A stretch of DNA of 33,822 nucleotides from assembly GCA_002372775.1 (NCBI GenBank), contig DFIJ01000035.1:1-33822 (forward strand), read 5' to 3'. The notes under the pieces were generated by a model. It was not told where the DNA came from. It saw nothing but the letters and a program-made list of their open reading frames with translations, and did no database searches. The stretch comes from Christensenella sp. UBA3700. Its GTDB lineage: Bacteria; Bacillota; Clostridia; Christensenellales; UBA3700. Below are positions 15,227 through 23,052 of the stretch, in pieces; within the stretch, counting starts at the first letter, position 1, and the number at the start of each line of letters is the position of its first letter. The translations under genes were made by a program, and so were the position numbers.

Positions 15227-15535
15227 ATGTTTGCACAAAGACTAAAGGAATTACGTCAAGAAATGGGATTAACTCAAGCAGAACTTGCAAAAGAAGCCGG
15301 TTTGAGACAAAGCCATATTTCTAGTTGGGAAAGTGGGCTTAGAATGCCATTGCCAGATGGATTGTTAAAACTCGCCAATTATTTCAATTGTTCTATTGAT
15401 TATCTGCTTGGAAGGGACGTAGATGAAACGCAGTCAAAGGAAGAAAGAATACTGGTTTCAAAGTTCGAGAAACTAGACGATATAGACAAATTGAAAGTTC
15501 TTGGTTATATTGATTGCCTAAATGAAAAAAAATAG
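15227..15535 (+). CDS. XRE-family (cI/SinR-like) transcriptional regulator
   Basis: A 102-residue DNA-binding protein. A helix-turn-helix of the XRE type fills about residues 5-60: LKELRQEMGLTQAELA, then the recognition region RQSHISSWESG, then LLKLANYFNCSIDYLLG. The C-terminal 40 residues are charged and may mediate dimer formation. An ATG at 15203 is also in frame, but it touches operator box 3 and has no ribosome site, whereas ATG 15227 is preceded by GGGAG at 15215-15219; the later start is chosen. The gene diverges from the surface-protein gene, and three shared boxes lie between them, so it most likely represses that gene and itself. A strong terminator follows directly, making this a single-gene unit. 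Confidence 0.93.
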   Translation: MFAQRLKELRQEMGLTQAELAKEAGLRQSHISSWESGLRMPLPDGLLKLANYFNCSIDYLLGRDVDETQSKEERILVSKFEKLDDIDKLKVLGYIDCLNEKK

Positions 15536-15541
15536 TTATAT

Positions 15542-15573
15542 AAATGGTCTATGCGTTATAGACTATTTTTTTT
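15542..15573 (+). terminator. intrinsic terminator of the XRE gene
   Basis: AAATGGTCTAT at 15542-15552 pairs with ATAGACTATTT at 15558-15568 (one G-T pair), with loop GCGTT, and an eight-T run at 15566-15573. Confidence 0.88.
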
Positions 15574-15587
15574 ACATTTGATATAAT
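15559..15587 (+). promoter_or_regulatory. promoter of the dehydratase cluster
   Basis: TAGACT (15559-15564), a 17-base spacer, and TATAAT (15582-15587) with an extended TGa at 15579-15581. The -35 box lies inside the right arm of the preceding terminator. Confidence 0.7.
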
Positions 15588-15625
15588 TTTAACGAACTTT
15601 TAAAATTTAATTGGAGCCATGTTAT

Positions 15626-16837
15626 ATGAAAGATTTAAAACACTTATATTATTTTGAGAATCTTTTGCAAGATGCTCATAATGATTTAGTAAAACAAGCA
15701 TGTGACGAAGGCAAATTAGCTATTGGTTATACTTGCTATCACATTCCAGAAGTACTTCTAAATTTAGACAACTGTTTCTCAGTAAGATTAAGAGCACCAA
15801 GATCTGGCGCAGTAGATATCGCTACATATTATTTAAGTAGTTATCTTTGCGGATATTGTAAAGCTCTTTTAGAGAGAGGTATCGAAGGAGGATACAATTT
15901 TTTATCAGCATTTATGGCTGGTGAAACTTGTTCAGAAATGAATCGATGTGTAGAGCATTTTGATATCTTAAAATTAGGAACAGGTAAGTTCTTTACAAGT
16001 ATTATCGATATGCCATTTAAAACAGATGAGCATTGTATTCAACAATATAAAGATCAATTAAAAACAAAAGTATTAGATAAATTACATGAAGTATATGGAG
16101 TAGATGTTTCATCTGACGCTATTAGAAAAGCTGTTGAAATCCATAATGAAGTTTGCAAAATCATAACAGAAATTGGTGAATTCAGAAAAGAAGAGTATCC
16201 AAGAATTACAGGTTATGAATATCATATTTTAAATCTTGTTACATATGCATGCCCTAAATATTTAATCGTTGATAAATTAAGAGAAACTCTTGAAGAAATT
16301 AAGACAAGAGTTCCAGATAAGAAGAAGCCACGTGCAAGAATTGCTGTTGTTGGTTCTGAAATGGATGATGCAGATTTCACTAAGCTTATGGAAGATAGTG
16401 GTGCATATGTTTGCTTTGATAGATATTGCTTTGGTTCAACTCCTGGAAGAGAAGTTATCGAATTAAAAGATGATGAAGATCCACTATATACAATCTGCAA
16501 ACATTATATGAAGACTTCTCAATGTCCAAGATACATGGAACAAGCAAAAGTTCATGGTAGAAAGCAATTCGTTGCAGATAAGGTTAAAGAATTCAAGGCT
16601 GATGGTGTAGTTTATGAACAATTAAAATTCTGTGAATTCTGGGGATATGAAAGAGCTCTAGCTTCATATATTATGAATAATGAATATAATATTCCATCTA
16701 TCGCAATCGACAGACAATATACAGCAAGTGCTTCAGGACAATTAAGAACACGTATCCAAGCGTTTGTTGAGAGTTTAGAGATTAAGAAGATTCAGAAGAA
16801 TAAAAAAGCAAAAGAAAATAATGAGGAGGCCAAATAA
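15626..16837 (+). CDS. 2-hydroxyacyl-CoA dehydratase-family subunit (HgdB/BcrC-like)
   Basis: A 403-residue iron-sulfur protein of the 2-hydroxyacyl-CoA dehydratase/benzoyl-CoA reductase family. These enzymes remove water from 2-hydroxyacyl-CoAs (or reduce aromatic CoA esters) using [4Fe-4S] clusters and an ATP-driven activator, in strictly anaerobic amino-acid fermentation. Visible features: CGYC (C75, C78), GETCSEMNRC (C102, C108), KFCEFWGYE (C336), and the typical ending IDRQYTASASGQLRTRIQAF. An in-frame TTG at 15611 is not used, because its bases form the TTGGAG ribosome site; ATG 15626 follows at nine bases. The partner subunit overlaps by one base. No activator ATPase (HgdC/BadG type) is in the window. 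The substrate cannot be told from sequence alone. Confidence 0.88.
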   Translation: MKDLKHLYYFENLLQDAHNDLVKQACDEGKLAIGYTCYHIPEVLLNLDNCFSVRLRAPRSGAVDIATYYLSSYLCGYCKALLERGIEGGYNFLSAFMAGETCSEMNRCVEHFDILKLGTGKFFTSIIDMPFKTDEHCIQQYKDQLKTKVLDKLHEVYGVDVSSDAIRKAVEIHNEVCKIITEIGEFRKEEYPRITGYEYHILNLVTYACPKYLIVDKLRETLEEIKTRVPDKKKPRARIAVVGSEMDDADFTKLMEDSGAYVCFDRYCFGSTPGREVIELKDDEDPLYTICKHYMKTSQCPRYMEQAKVHGRKQFVADKVKEFKADGVVYEQLKFCEFWGYERALASYIMNNEYNIPSIAIDRQYTASASGQLRTRIQAFVESLEIKKIQKNKKAKENNEEAK

Positions 16838-18393
16838 TGAAAGATACAACAAAAGAAGAAAAAGTTAAAGGACTTGGCTCTCTTCACCAAGATAAGACAT
16901 ATCTTTTAAAGCATAGAGAATGGAGAGGCTTTAAAGATACTATGTACGATTTCTATCGTTGGATGGTTACATGGAAAGATATGATTAAGATGGTGCTAAA
17001 AGCTCCTATCTCAACAATTAAAGCTATTTGGAAATATCGTTGGATGTCAAGTTATCTTTCAGCTCCAGCATTTATAGATAGACATACAGAAGGATTAAGA
17101 GGAGCATCATTAAGATGTGCACACCTTCATTTCAATATGATTATTAAAGGATGTACAGATATCCTTCATCAAAGCTTCGTGTCAGATGAAAAGATTAATC
17201 CAAATAACAAACTATCTAAAAAGACAGTTTGTGTAGATGAATTAATTCCAATCGAGTTTATGGCAGGATTCCCAAATCTTAAAGTTTTACCAGTACAAAC
17301 AATGCCTATATTCTTGTGTTCAATGGTAGACCAATTGATTTCAATTCCTTATATCGATTCAGTAGAGAGTTTTGGTGTTCCATCAGACGTATGTCCACTT
17401 CCAGCAGCAGAATCAGGTGTTGCTATTGAAGATGATTATCCAAAGATTGGTAAGTGCGCTATATCTTGTAATATGCCATGTGATGGTTCTGTTATGAACA
17501 GTTCATTCTTGGAAAGAAGATTGAATTTGCCTACACATGTATATAACGTTCCATTAAGATACAATGGAGAAGATGTTCAAGATTATGCTGTTAAGGAACT
17601 TGAAGAATTAATAAAATTTGTCGAAGAACAAACAGGTGAAAAATTTGATTGGGATGCATTCTTTGCAGCTCTTGAGAATTACAACAAGCAATTAGATTAT
17701 GAATTAAAGAAGTGGGAAGTACAAAGAACTGACTATCCTCAAATGACAGGTGCAACATTCTGGTTATATAGACTTTATTATTATCATTTGTCAGGTGGCT
17801 TTGATAAGAGATTCTTAAAAGTTGACAAGAAAGTAAATAAGATAATGATGAAGGGTTATGAGAAGAAGGAGCTTGTAATAAAAGAACCTCGTCATAGAGC
17901 TATCGTTTGGTCTTGTCCTGCAAACTATTATACATCTTTAGCTACATGGTTATTAAACTGTTGGGGTATAGAAGTAGTTATGGATATGGAAACACAAATT
18001 TCTATGATTCATTTCAGAACAGATACAAAAGAGCATGCTCTTCAAGATTTAGCTAAGAGCTATCAAAGAACAACTATGAGAAGACATACAAAAGGTGGAT
18101 ATCATAACGTTGTTGATGAACTTTGGAGAACAGTTGAAGAATATAATGCAGATACTGTTATTATGTATGACCAAATCTCTTGTAAAGGTATGGATGGTTT
18201 AAATGGTACATTTGATGATCAAGCAAGAGAAAGACATGTTAAGTTTATTTGGGTAAGCCAAGACTTAATGGACCCAAGAACTGTTTCAAGAAGAGCAATG
18301 AGAGATCAAGTTAATAAGTATATGTTCTCTGTTGCTAAAGAAAAACCACTTGACCCATCATTGGTTGATTTCGACGATTCAGAAGCTTGGTAG
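16837..18393 (+). CDS. 2-hydroxyacyl-CoA dehydratase-family large subunit
   Basis: A 518-residue partner of the preceding protein, longer than the usual roughly 375-450-residue second subunit. The N-terminal 90 residues are rich in Trp, Lys and Arg (WKDMIKMVLKAPIS) with no clear membrane segment, and appear to be an extension. The family body has conserved Cys sites in LRCAHLH, DVCPLPAAESG, CAISCNMPCDG and SCKGMDGLNG, and the family pattern RHRAIVWSCPANYY. Its ATG overlaps the previous stop (TAATG) with GAGGAGG just upstream. A 55-residue membrane protein and an Fe-S-type protein follow, so the complex may be membrane-associated (inference). Family membership is secure; the substrate is not. 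Confidence 0.85.
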   Translation: MKDTTKEEKVKGLGSLHQDKTYLLKHREWRGFKDTMYDFYRWMVTWKDMIKMVLKAPISTIKAIWKYRWMSSYLSAPAFIDRHTEGLRGASLRCAHLHFNMIIKGCTDILHQSFVSDEKINPNNKLSKKTVCVDELIPIEFMAGFPNLKVLPVQTMPIFLCSMVDQLISIPYIDSVESFGVPSDVCPLPAAESGVAIEDDYPKIGKCAISCNMPCDGSVMNSSFLERRLNLPTHVYNVPLRYNGEDVQDYAVKELEELIKFVEEQTGEKFDWDAFFAALENYNKQLDYELKKWEVQRTDYPQMTGATFWLYRLYYYHLSGGFDKRFLKVDKKVNKIMMKGYEKKELVIKEPRHRAIVWSCPANYYTSLATWLLNCWGIEVVMDMETQISMIHFRTDTKEHALQDLAKSYQRTTMRRHTKGGYHNVVDELWRTVEEYNADTVIMYDQISCKGMDGLNGTFDDQARERHVKFIWVSQDLMDPRTVSRRAMRDQVNKYMFSVAKEKPLDPSLVDFDDSEAW

Positions 18394-18405
18394 GAGGTAG
18401 TTAAT

Positions 18406-18573
18406 ATGGAATGGTATTTTGTTTTATTAATAGTATTAGCAGCAGTATTTGTTGGACTACTTGCATTATTCTTTGTTATATATTGGTTTAACCTAGATAT
18501 GAAACTTGTTTACTGGGTTTATAAACTTCTAGGAAAACACTACGATAACATGAAGAGAGATAGAAGACTATAA
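18406..18573 (+). CDS. 55-residue single-pass membrane protein in the dehydratase cluster
   Basis: A short gene starting MEWYFVLLIVLAAVFVG and ending MKRDRRL. Residues about 4-28 form one hydrophobic helix; the rest is amphipathic and basic, so the C-terminus should lie in the cytoplasm. TAGGAGGTAG at 18391-18400, overlapping the upstream stop, is a strong ribosome site five to nine bases before the ATG. The next gene begins two bases after its stop. Translation signals and packing on both sides support a real gene. It could tether the dehydratase subunits to the membrane; I recognise no family. Confidence 0.8.
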   Translation: MEWYFVLLIVLAAVFVGLLALFFVIYWFNLDMKLVYWVYKLLGKHYDNMKRDRRL

Positions 18574-18575
18574 TA

Positions 18576-19283
18576 ATGGAACTTTTTGATAAGTATCTAA
18601 ATAACATTGAGAATCTTTTAGCACCATTTGGGGCTAAAAGATTTGTTTATAATAGGGACAAGATTGCACCTATTACAGATAAGTTTGAATTAATACTTCA
18701 AAGTGATAGTGCCTACGAACTTGGTGGCGGCAACAATAAAGCCGTTGGTCTTGTCACAGTTACAGAAAAACAATTTGATAGTGAAACTATTGTTTATGGA
18801 AAAGACCTAAGCGAGATTAAGGGTGACACATCATTTGCTAAGATTGTAATTCTATCTTTAAAAGATATGGAAAATGATGAGCAAAAATTCTTTGATTTAA
18901 TTAAGGAATTAGAGTTTGTTAAATATAAATATAATGTCGAAGGCTTTATGTCTAGATGTTCAGGAATAACAAAAAGAGAGCAAGTAAGAGTTAGTAAAAA
19001 AGCTTTAAAGAAGGGCTTGAATTTTGAAAGAATTGGTAACAGTTTTATTAAAAAGTATCTTGAGTTCGAAAACGTAAAAGCAGTAAAAATTATATATGTG
19101 ACAGAGCCTAATGTTGATTATGATTCTATAACAGAAACTGTTGAAAAAATAGACGTAGCAACAAGGGCACTAAATCATATTTTAGACAATATTAATCTAG
19201 ATTGTGCTCATTGTAATTTAAAGCCAATATGCGATGAAGTAGATGGTATGAAAGAATTACACATGAAGACCTTGAAAAAATAA
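18576..19283 (+). CDS. protein resembling part of the CO dehydrogenase/acetyl-CoA synthase beta subunit
   Basis: A 235-residue cytoplasmic protein. Several stretches recall the acetyl-CoA synthase beta subunit (CdhC/AcsB): SDSAYELGGG (43-52), the REQVRVSKKALKKGLNFERIG region (134-154) and a C-terminal CAHCNLKPIC (C210, C213, C219) followed by DEVDGMKELH. Full-length ACS is two to three times longer, so this would be a single-domain relative, not an acetyl-CoA synthase. The Cys cluster could bind an Fe-S or metal centre; C128 is a further candidate. It is the last gene of the dehydratase cluster, two bases after the small membrane protein, which hints at a role in electron or cofactor handling for that enzyme. 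The family assignment comes from remembered motifs and is moderate. Confidence 0.5.
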   Translation: MELFDKYLNNIENLLAPFGAKRFVYNRDKIAPITDKFELILQSDSAYELGGGNNKAVGLVTVTEKQFDSETIVYGKDLSEIKGDTSFAKIVILSLKDMENDEQKFFDLIKELEFVKYKYNVEGFMSRCSGITKREQVRVSKKALKKGLNFERIGNSFIKKYLEFENVKAVKIIYVTEPNVDYDSITETVEKIDVATRALNHILDNINLDCAHCNLKPICDEVDGMKELHMKTLKK

Positions 19284-19299
19284 TTTTTTCTAGTATAAT
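19272..19299 (+). promoter_or_regulatory. promoter in front of the structured 19306-19530 leader
   Basis: TTGAAA (19272-19277), a 16-base spacer, and TATAAT (19294-19299). The -35 box overlaps the end of the previous gene. Predicted start is near 19306, which would give a leader of about 225 bases before the ATG at 19531, or a separate small RNA. Confidence 0.65.
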
Positions 19300-19305
19300 T
19301 AGCTT

Positions 19306-19530
19306 GTAATCTATGGGAGATGTCGGGGATCTGATATCTCCCATTTTGCCGTTAAATAGGGCAATTATACTGTAAGTAGAGTGATAAAAAATATGACTTA
19401 AACACAAGTAGACAAGAGGGGTGTTGTAACTGTCTATTTTATATGTTATAGTCAAAACGCAGGCTTGGGAAATAATAACTGTGTAAATACCGAATTTGCA
19501 TAATTTGTTGTTAAAGGAAAAACTGCAAAA
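19306..19530 (+). ncRNA. structured leader or small RNA of unknown class
   Basis: No gene fits this 225-base stretch. It holds a strong hairpin ATGGGAGATGT (19313-19323)/ATATCTCCCAT (19334-19344) followed by TTTT, a second stem TTGCC (19346-19350)/GGCAA (19360-19364), and two interleaved stems AACAC (19401-19405)/GTGTT (19421-19425) and TAGACA (19409-19414)/TGTCTA (19431-19436), the last followed by TTTTAT. The interleaving would be a pseudoknot if both form. I tried to match known riboswitch cores and found no convincing fit. The first hairpin with its short T run could instead terminate the dehydratase operon or attenuate the downstream gene. Confidence 0.4.
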
Positions 19531-20817
19531 ATGAAAAAAAGAATTAAAGCGGAATTATGGGATAAAACCCAATATATATTATCAAAGTATTATGATAGGA
19601 TGATGCACGTAGCAATATATAGCGAAGGTGATTTGGACTTACAAATCTTGAGACGTGCAATTAAAAAAGTTGTAGACAATGTTTATGTTCTAAGATCAAG
19701 ATATAGTGCAAATATTTTTAAACACCACTGGGTTGTAAACGACGACTATACTCTTGATGATATGGCAACAAAAGAAGAAGTTGCTGATTTAAGAGGAGCA
19801 ACAGAAGAATTCTTAAAGGGCTATATCTCACATAGAGCAAAATTGCAATTTAGAGCAAAAATTTTTACAAGCGGAAATGCATGTTCTTTTGCATTACTTG
19901 TTAATCACCAATGTTTCGATGGCAATGAACTTAAGTATGTCACAGGTAAAATCATTGAATGTTACAATGCAATAATTAGAGAAGGAAATGCTGATTCTGT
20001 TTCTATTAGAAATGGTTCTAGAGAGATGAAGCAATTGTATGAAAAGATGGATCCAAAGAAGGTTACCATTGCAAAGAAACTTTATAACAATGCTTCTAAA
20101 ATGGGAGTTAAGTCACACTTTAGATTTACTCAAGAAAAAGATGTTGAGAAGAGATTTGTAACAGACAGATTAGATATCTCAATCTTTGACAAACTAAAAC
20201 AAAGAGGAAAAGAATATGGCGCCTCAATAAATGACGTTATTCTTGCTGCATATTTTAGAGCTTATGCAAAAGAAGCAGGCTTTAGTAATGATGAAGTATT
20301 GAACATTACATCTATTATAGATTTAAGAAGACACTTAATGAAGGGTGAACAACTAGATGGTTGTACTAACATGGTTGCATTTATGCCATGCAAAATTGAT
20401 GGTGTAGGTGAAACTTATATTGATACTCTAAAGAAGGTCGCTGCAATTAATAATGCTCATAAGGAAGATGAGGTAGTTGGTTTATATGGAATCCCACTAT
20501 TAGCGTTAGCGTATAAAGTATTTAGATGGGATTTTATTGCAAACTTAGCAGTTAGAATAGGTTATGAGAATCCAATAATGCAAATGAGCAATCTTGGAAA
20601 GATTCCTAATAGCTGTATGACATTTGAAGGATGTAAGCCAGTTGATGTATTTGTAACAGGAGCTGTTAAGAATAGACCATACTTCCAATTAACTTGTGTT
20701 TCTATGGATACTCATATAAACTTTTGTATTGCAGAAAAATGTTCCGAAACAGATGAAAGATATATTAAAATAATGTTAGAGAATATGAAAAAAGACTTAG
20801 TGGAGTTTGCTCAATAA
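19531..20817 (+). CDS. condensation-domain-like acyltransferase
   Basis: A 428-residue cytoplasmic protein with the size and pattern of the CoA-dependent acyltransferase/NRPS condensation superfamily (PapA5- or alcohol-acetyltransferase-like). The active-site motif HHxxxDG appears as NHQCFDG (125-131), keeping the catalytic His126, Asp130 and Gly131 but with Asn for the first His. Other family-like parts are INDVILAAYFRAY (233-245), a DLRRHL block and a C-terminal MQMSNLGKIP where the DFGWG motif usually lies. A stand-alone enzyme of this type would join an acyl group to an alcohol or amine; no carrier protein or adenylation domain is nearby, so the substrates are unknown. AAAGGA at 19513-19518 is somewhat far from the ATG. 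A phosphatase gene overlaps its stop by one base. Confidence 0.75.
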   Translation: MKKRIKAELWDKTQYILSKYYDRMMHVAIYSEGDLDLQILRRAIKKVVDNVYVLRSRYSANIFKHHWVVNDDYTLDDMATKEEVADLRGATEEFLKGYISHRAKLQFRAKIFTSGNACSFALLVNHQCFDGNELKYVTGKIIECYNAIIREGNADSVSIRNGSREMKQLYEKMDPKKVTIAKKLYNNASKMGVKSHFRFTQEKDVEKRFVTDRLDISIFDKLKQRGKEYGASINDVILAAYFRAYAKEAGFSNDEVLNITSIIDLRRHLMKGEQLDGCTNMVAFMPCKIDGVGETYIDTLKKVAAINNAHKEDEVVGLYGIPLLALAYKVFRWDFIANLAVRIGYENPIMQMSNLGKIPNSCMTFEGCKPVDVFVTGAVKNRPYFQLTCVSMDTHINFCIAEKCSETDERYIKIMLENMKKDLVEFAQ

Positions 20818-21284
20818 TGAAAATAGTGTTTGTTTGTTCGTCAAATATATGTAGAAGTCCATATTGCGAATATATGTTTAAAAGAATGATTGAAAATGAT
20901 AAGGCGTTAGCTAGTAAGGTTGAAAGAGTTTCATCTGCAGCAATGCTTAATAAATCATTTAAAATCCACCCAAAAGCTGCATTAGCGCTTAAGAGAGAAG
21001 GTTTTAGTGATGAAGAAGTATTTGCTCATCATCCAAGATATAAACTTGAGGCATGGAAGGACTTAAAAGAAGCAGATTTGATTATTGGAATGAATAATTC
21101 AAACAAGTTTTTTACACCAATTCCATTTAAGAAGAAATTCAAGACTTTGTCTGAGGTTGCGATAGGAAAATATGTAGACATTCCGGACCCTTGGCTTATG
21201 AAGGATATTGATAAGTACTATAAGGTCATGGATGGCATAAAAGAGTATTTAATACAGTTTGCTCAAAATCTTAAAAATTCTTGA
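20817..21284 (+). CDS. low-molecular-weight protein tyrosine phosphatase
   Basis: A 155-residue phosphatase. The P-loop near the N-terminus reads VCSSNICRSP, with nucleophile C7 and R13-S14 of the CX5RS motif, and the general acid is D124 in DIPDPW. Length and layout match the LMW-PTP family (Wzb/YwlE-like), which removes phosphate from Tyr or Arg on proteins, often in control of polysaccharide synthesis or stress. Here no tyrosine kinase or capsule gene is seen. The ATG overlaps the acyltransferase stop (TAATG), so the two products are probably made together. A terminator follows. Confidence 0.92.
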   Translation: MKIVFVCSSNICRSPYCEYMFKRMIENDKALASKVERVSSAAMLNKSFKIHPKAALALKREGFSDEEVFAHHPRYKLEAWKDLKEADLIIGMNNSNKFFTPIPFKKKFKTLSEVAIGKYVDIPDPWLMKDIDKYYKVMDGIKEYLIQFAQNLKNS

Positions 21285-21289
21285 TTTTA

Positions 21290-21322
21290 TCGGCAGTCTA
21301 GGGCTGCCGAGTTTTATGTTTT
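21290..21322 (+). terminator. intrinsic terminator after the phosphatase gene
   Basis: TCGGCAG (21290-21296) pairs with CTGCCGA (21304-21310) across loop TCTAGGG, followed by GTTTTATGTTTT. The T run is interrupted, so efficiency may be moderate. Confidence 0.7.
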
Positions 21323-21338
21323 AGTAAAAATATGGGTA

Positions 21339-21367
21339 TAGACACTAATTGTATCTTATGATATAAT
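21339..21367 (+). promoter_or_regulatory. promoter of the Ppx/GppA gene
   Basis: TAGACA (21339-21344), a 17-base spacer, and TATAAT (21362-21367) with extended TGa at 21359-21361. Confidence 0.8.
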
Positions 21368-21404
21368 TATTCTGATTATAAAGAATAATTTACGAAGGAT
21401 TTAT

Positions 21405-22919
21405 ATGGAAAAAATTGCAATTATTGATGTAGGTTCAAATTCAGCTCGTCTAGTTATTGTAGATGTCCTAGAGGGCGGTTATTTCCAAGTAAGAGATCAA
21501 CTTAAAGAGACATTAAGACTTGCGCAAGATATGGAAGTTGATGGTTTTATTCAGCCAGTTAGAATCGCGCAAACAGTTAAGACTATAAAGATGTTTTCAA
21601 AGCTTTGCGAAGCAAATAAGATAGAGAAAGTCTATGCTTATGCTACTGAAGCTGTTAGAAAAGCTAAGAACCAAAGAGGTTTCTTGGATGAAATCGAATC
21701 ATGTACAGGTATTAAATTAAAAGTTCTTGAAGAAGAGGAAGAAGCAAAACTTGTTTATCAAGGTGTTATCAACTCTTTAGATATTCCTAGAGGACTTATC
21801 GTAGATATTGGTGGCGGTAGTACACAATTCGTTTATTACAATAGAAAGAATTTATTAAATTTTGCTACTCTTCCATTAGGAACTGTAGTAATTACAGATA
21901 TGTTTAAACAAGAAGGATTATCTCCTCTTGAAAAATCTAAGAAGATGGAAGCATATGTTTTATCTCAATTAGATAAATTAACATGGCTTCAAGAAATGGC
22001 TCCAGATACAAAGCTTATTGGGGTAGGTGGTTCATTCAGAAACTTAGGTAAGATTTCAAGAATGTTAAAGAAATATCCTTTATCTATGGCTCATAACTAC
22101 GAATTACCACAAAACGAATTCGATAGTATTTATAACAACATTAGAGCAATGGAAATTGATAGCACAATGAAGATTAAAGGATTATCTTCAGTTCGTGCAG
22201 ATATCTTCCCAGCAGCTCTTGCAATTATGAGTGCAATTATGAAGCATAACAGCTTTGATATGATTACAATGTCAGGTTGTGGTTTAAGAGAAGGTGCAAT
22301 GTTTAAATATGCTGTACCATCAACAAATGATAGACCAATCAACGATATCTTAGGACACAGCTTGTATTCATTATTAAACTTCTTCAATGAGAACATTCCT
22401 CATGCTGAACAAGTTTATAATCTATCAATGCAATTATATAAGCAATTAAAGGTATTACATAAGTTACCAAGACAATATATGAAAGTATTAAGAGTTGCTG
22501 CTCTATTACACGATTCTGGTTCAAGAATTAAGTACTATGATCACCAATACCATACAGCATATATCATTTTAAATAGTAACCTATATGGTATTTCTCATAA
22601 AGACTTAGTAGTTGCTGCGTTTGTAGCTTCTCTTCATAGAAAGGGTGAAATTCAAATGTCAGAACTTGCTAAATATAAAGATATGCTTACAGAAGAAGAT
22701 TTATCTGCAATCTTAAAACTTGGTGTTATTGTTAGAATCGCAGAAAGCTTAGATAGAAGTATGTCTAATGCAGTAAGTACAATCCTTTGCGATGTTCTAG
22801 GTGATAGCGTAATCATGAAGGTTGAAGGGGATGGAGATATTTCTCTGGAACTTAAGGATGCTATGGCTGCAATTCCAGATTTCAAGAGAGCATATAAGAA
22901 GAATCTTCAAATTCTATAG
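21405..22919 (+). CDS. Ppx/GppA exopolyphosphatase with C-terminal HD domain
   Basis: A 504-residue two-domain enzyme. Residues 1-305 form the ASKHA-fold phosphatase: first phosphate loop IDVGSNSARL (7-16), an acidic EEEEEAK stretch near 109-115 where the catalytic Glu lies, second loop VDIGGGST (133-140) and GVGGSFRNLG (206-215). Residues about 315-500 form an HD domain with LLHDSG (H369, D370), H380 and H383, and H411 in SLHRKG. This arrangement and length match full-size exopolyphosphatase/guanosine pentaphosphate phosphohydrolases, which degrade polyphosphate chains or pppGpp. No polyphosphate kinase is adjacent. It has its own promoter and a strong terminator, so it is a single-gene unit. 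Confidence 0.93.
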   Translation: MEKIAIIDVGSNSARLVIVDVLEGGYFQVRDQLKETLRLAQDMEVDGFIQPVRIAQTVKTIKMFSKLCEANKIEKVYAYATEAVRKAKNQRGFLDEIESCTGIKLKVLEEEEEAKLVYQGVINSLDIPRGLIVDIGGGSTQFVYYNRKNLLNFATLPLGTVVITDMFKQEGLSPLEKSKKMEAYVLSQLDKLTWLQEMAPDTKLIGVGGSFRNLGKISRMLKKYPLSMAHNYELPQNEFDSIYNNIRAMEIDSTMKIKGLSSVRADIFPAALAIMSAIMKHNSFDMITMSGCGLREGAMFKYAVPSTNDRPINDILGHSLYSLLNFFNENIPHAEQVYNLSMQLYKQLKVLHKLPRQYMKVLRVAALLHDSGSRIKYYDHQYHTAYIILNSNLYGISHKDLVVAAFVASLHRKGEIQMSELAKYKDMLTEEDLSAILKLGVIVRIAESLDRSMSNAVSTILCDVLGDSVIMKVEGDGDISLELKDAMAAIPDFKRAYKKNLQIL

Positions 22920-22940
22920 GATTAATAAAATGCATAATTA

Positions 22941-22968
22941 AGGTTGCTTGAAAAAGCAACCTTTTTTT
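22941..22968 (+). terminator. intrinsic terminator of the Ppx/GppA gene
   Basis: AGGTTGCTT (22941-22949) pairs perfectly with AAGCAACCT (22954-22962), closing a GAAA tetraloop, followed by seven T. Confidence 0.95.
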
Positions 22969-22991
22969 GCTTATAGCCGTTTTTGTCAATA

Positions 22992-23021
22992 TTGCATTAA
23001 ATATTACGCGCGTGATAAAAT
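22992..23021 (+). promoter_or_regulatory. promoter of the Sel1-maf-mreB operon, with GC-rich palindrome
   Basis: TTGCAT (22992-22997), an 18-base spacer, and TAAAAT (23016-23021) with extended TGa at 23013-23015. The spacer holds ACGCGCGT (23006-23013), an 8-base perfect palindrome within the imperfect TATTACGCGCGTGATA, conspicuous in AT-rich DNA and placed where a repressor could bind. Confidence 0.6.
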
Positions 23022-23052
23022 AAATAATAGTAAAGTATGAGGGTTAAACTAA

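Noticed and set aside
19306..19530. Known riboswitch classes (fluoride, cyclic-di-GMP, TPP, SAM, preQ1) and 6S RNA
   Set aside because: Short similarities to the fluoride-type GGGAGATG start do not extend to the rest of the conserved core; no other class fits by eye.
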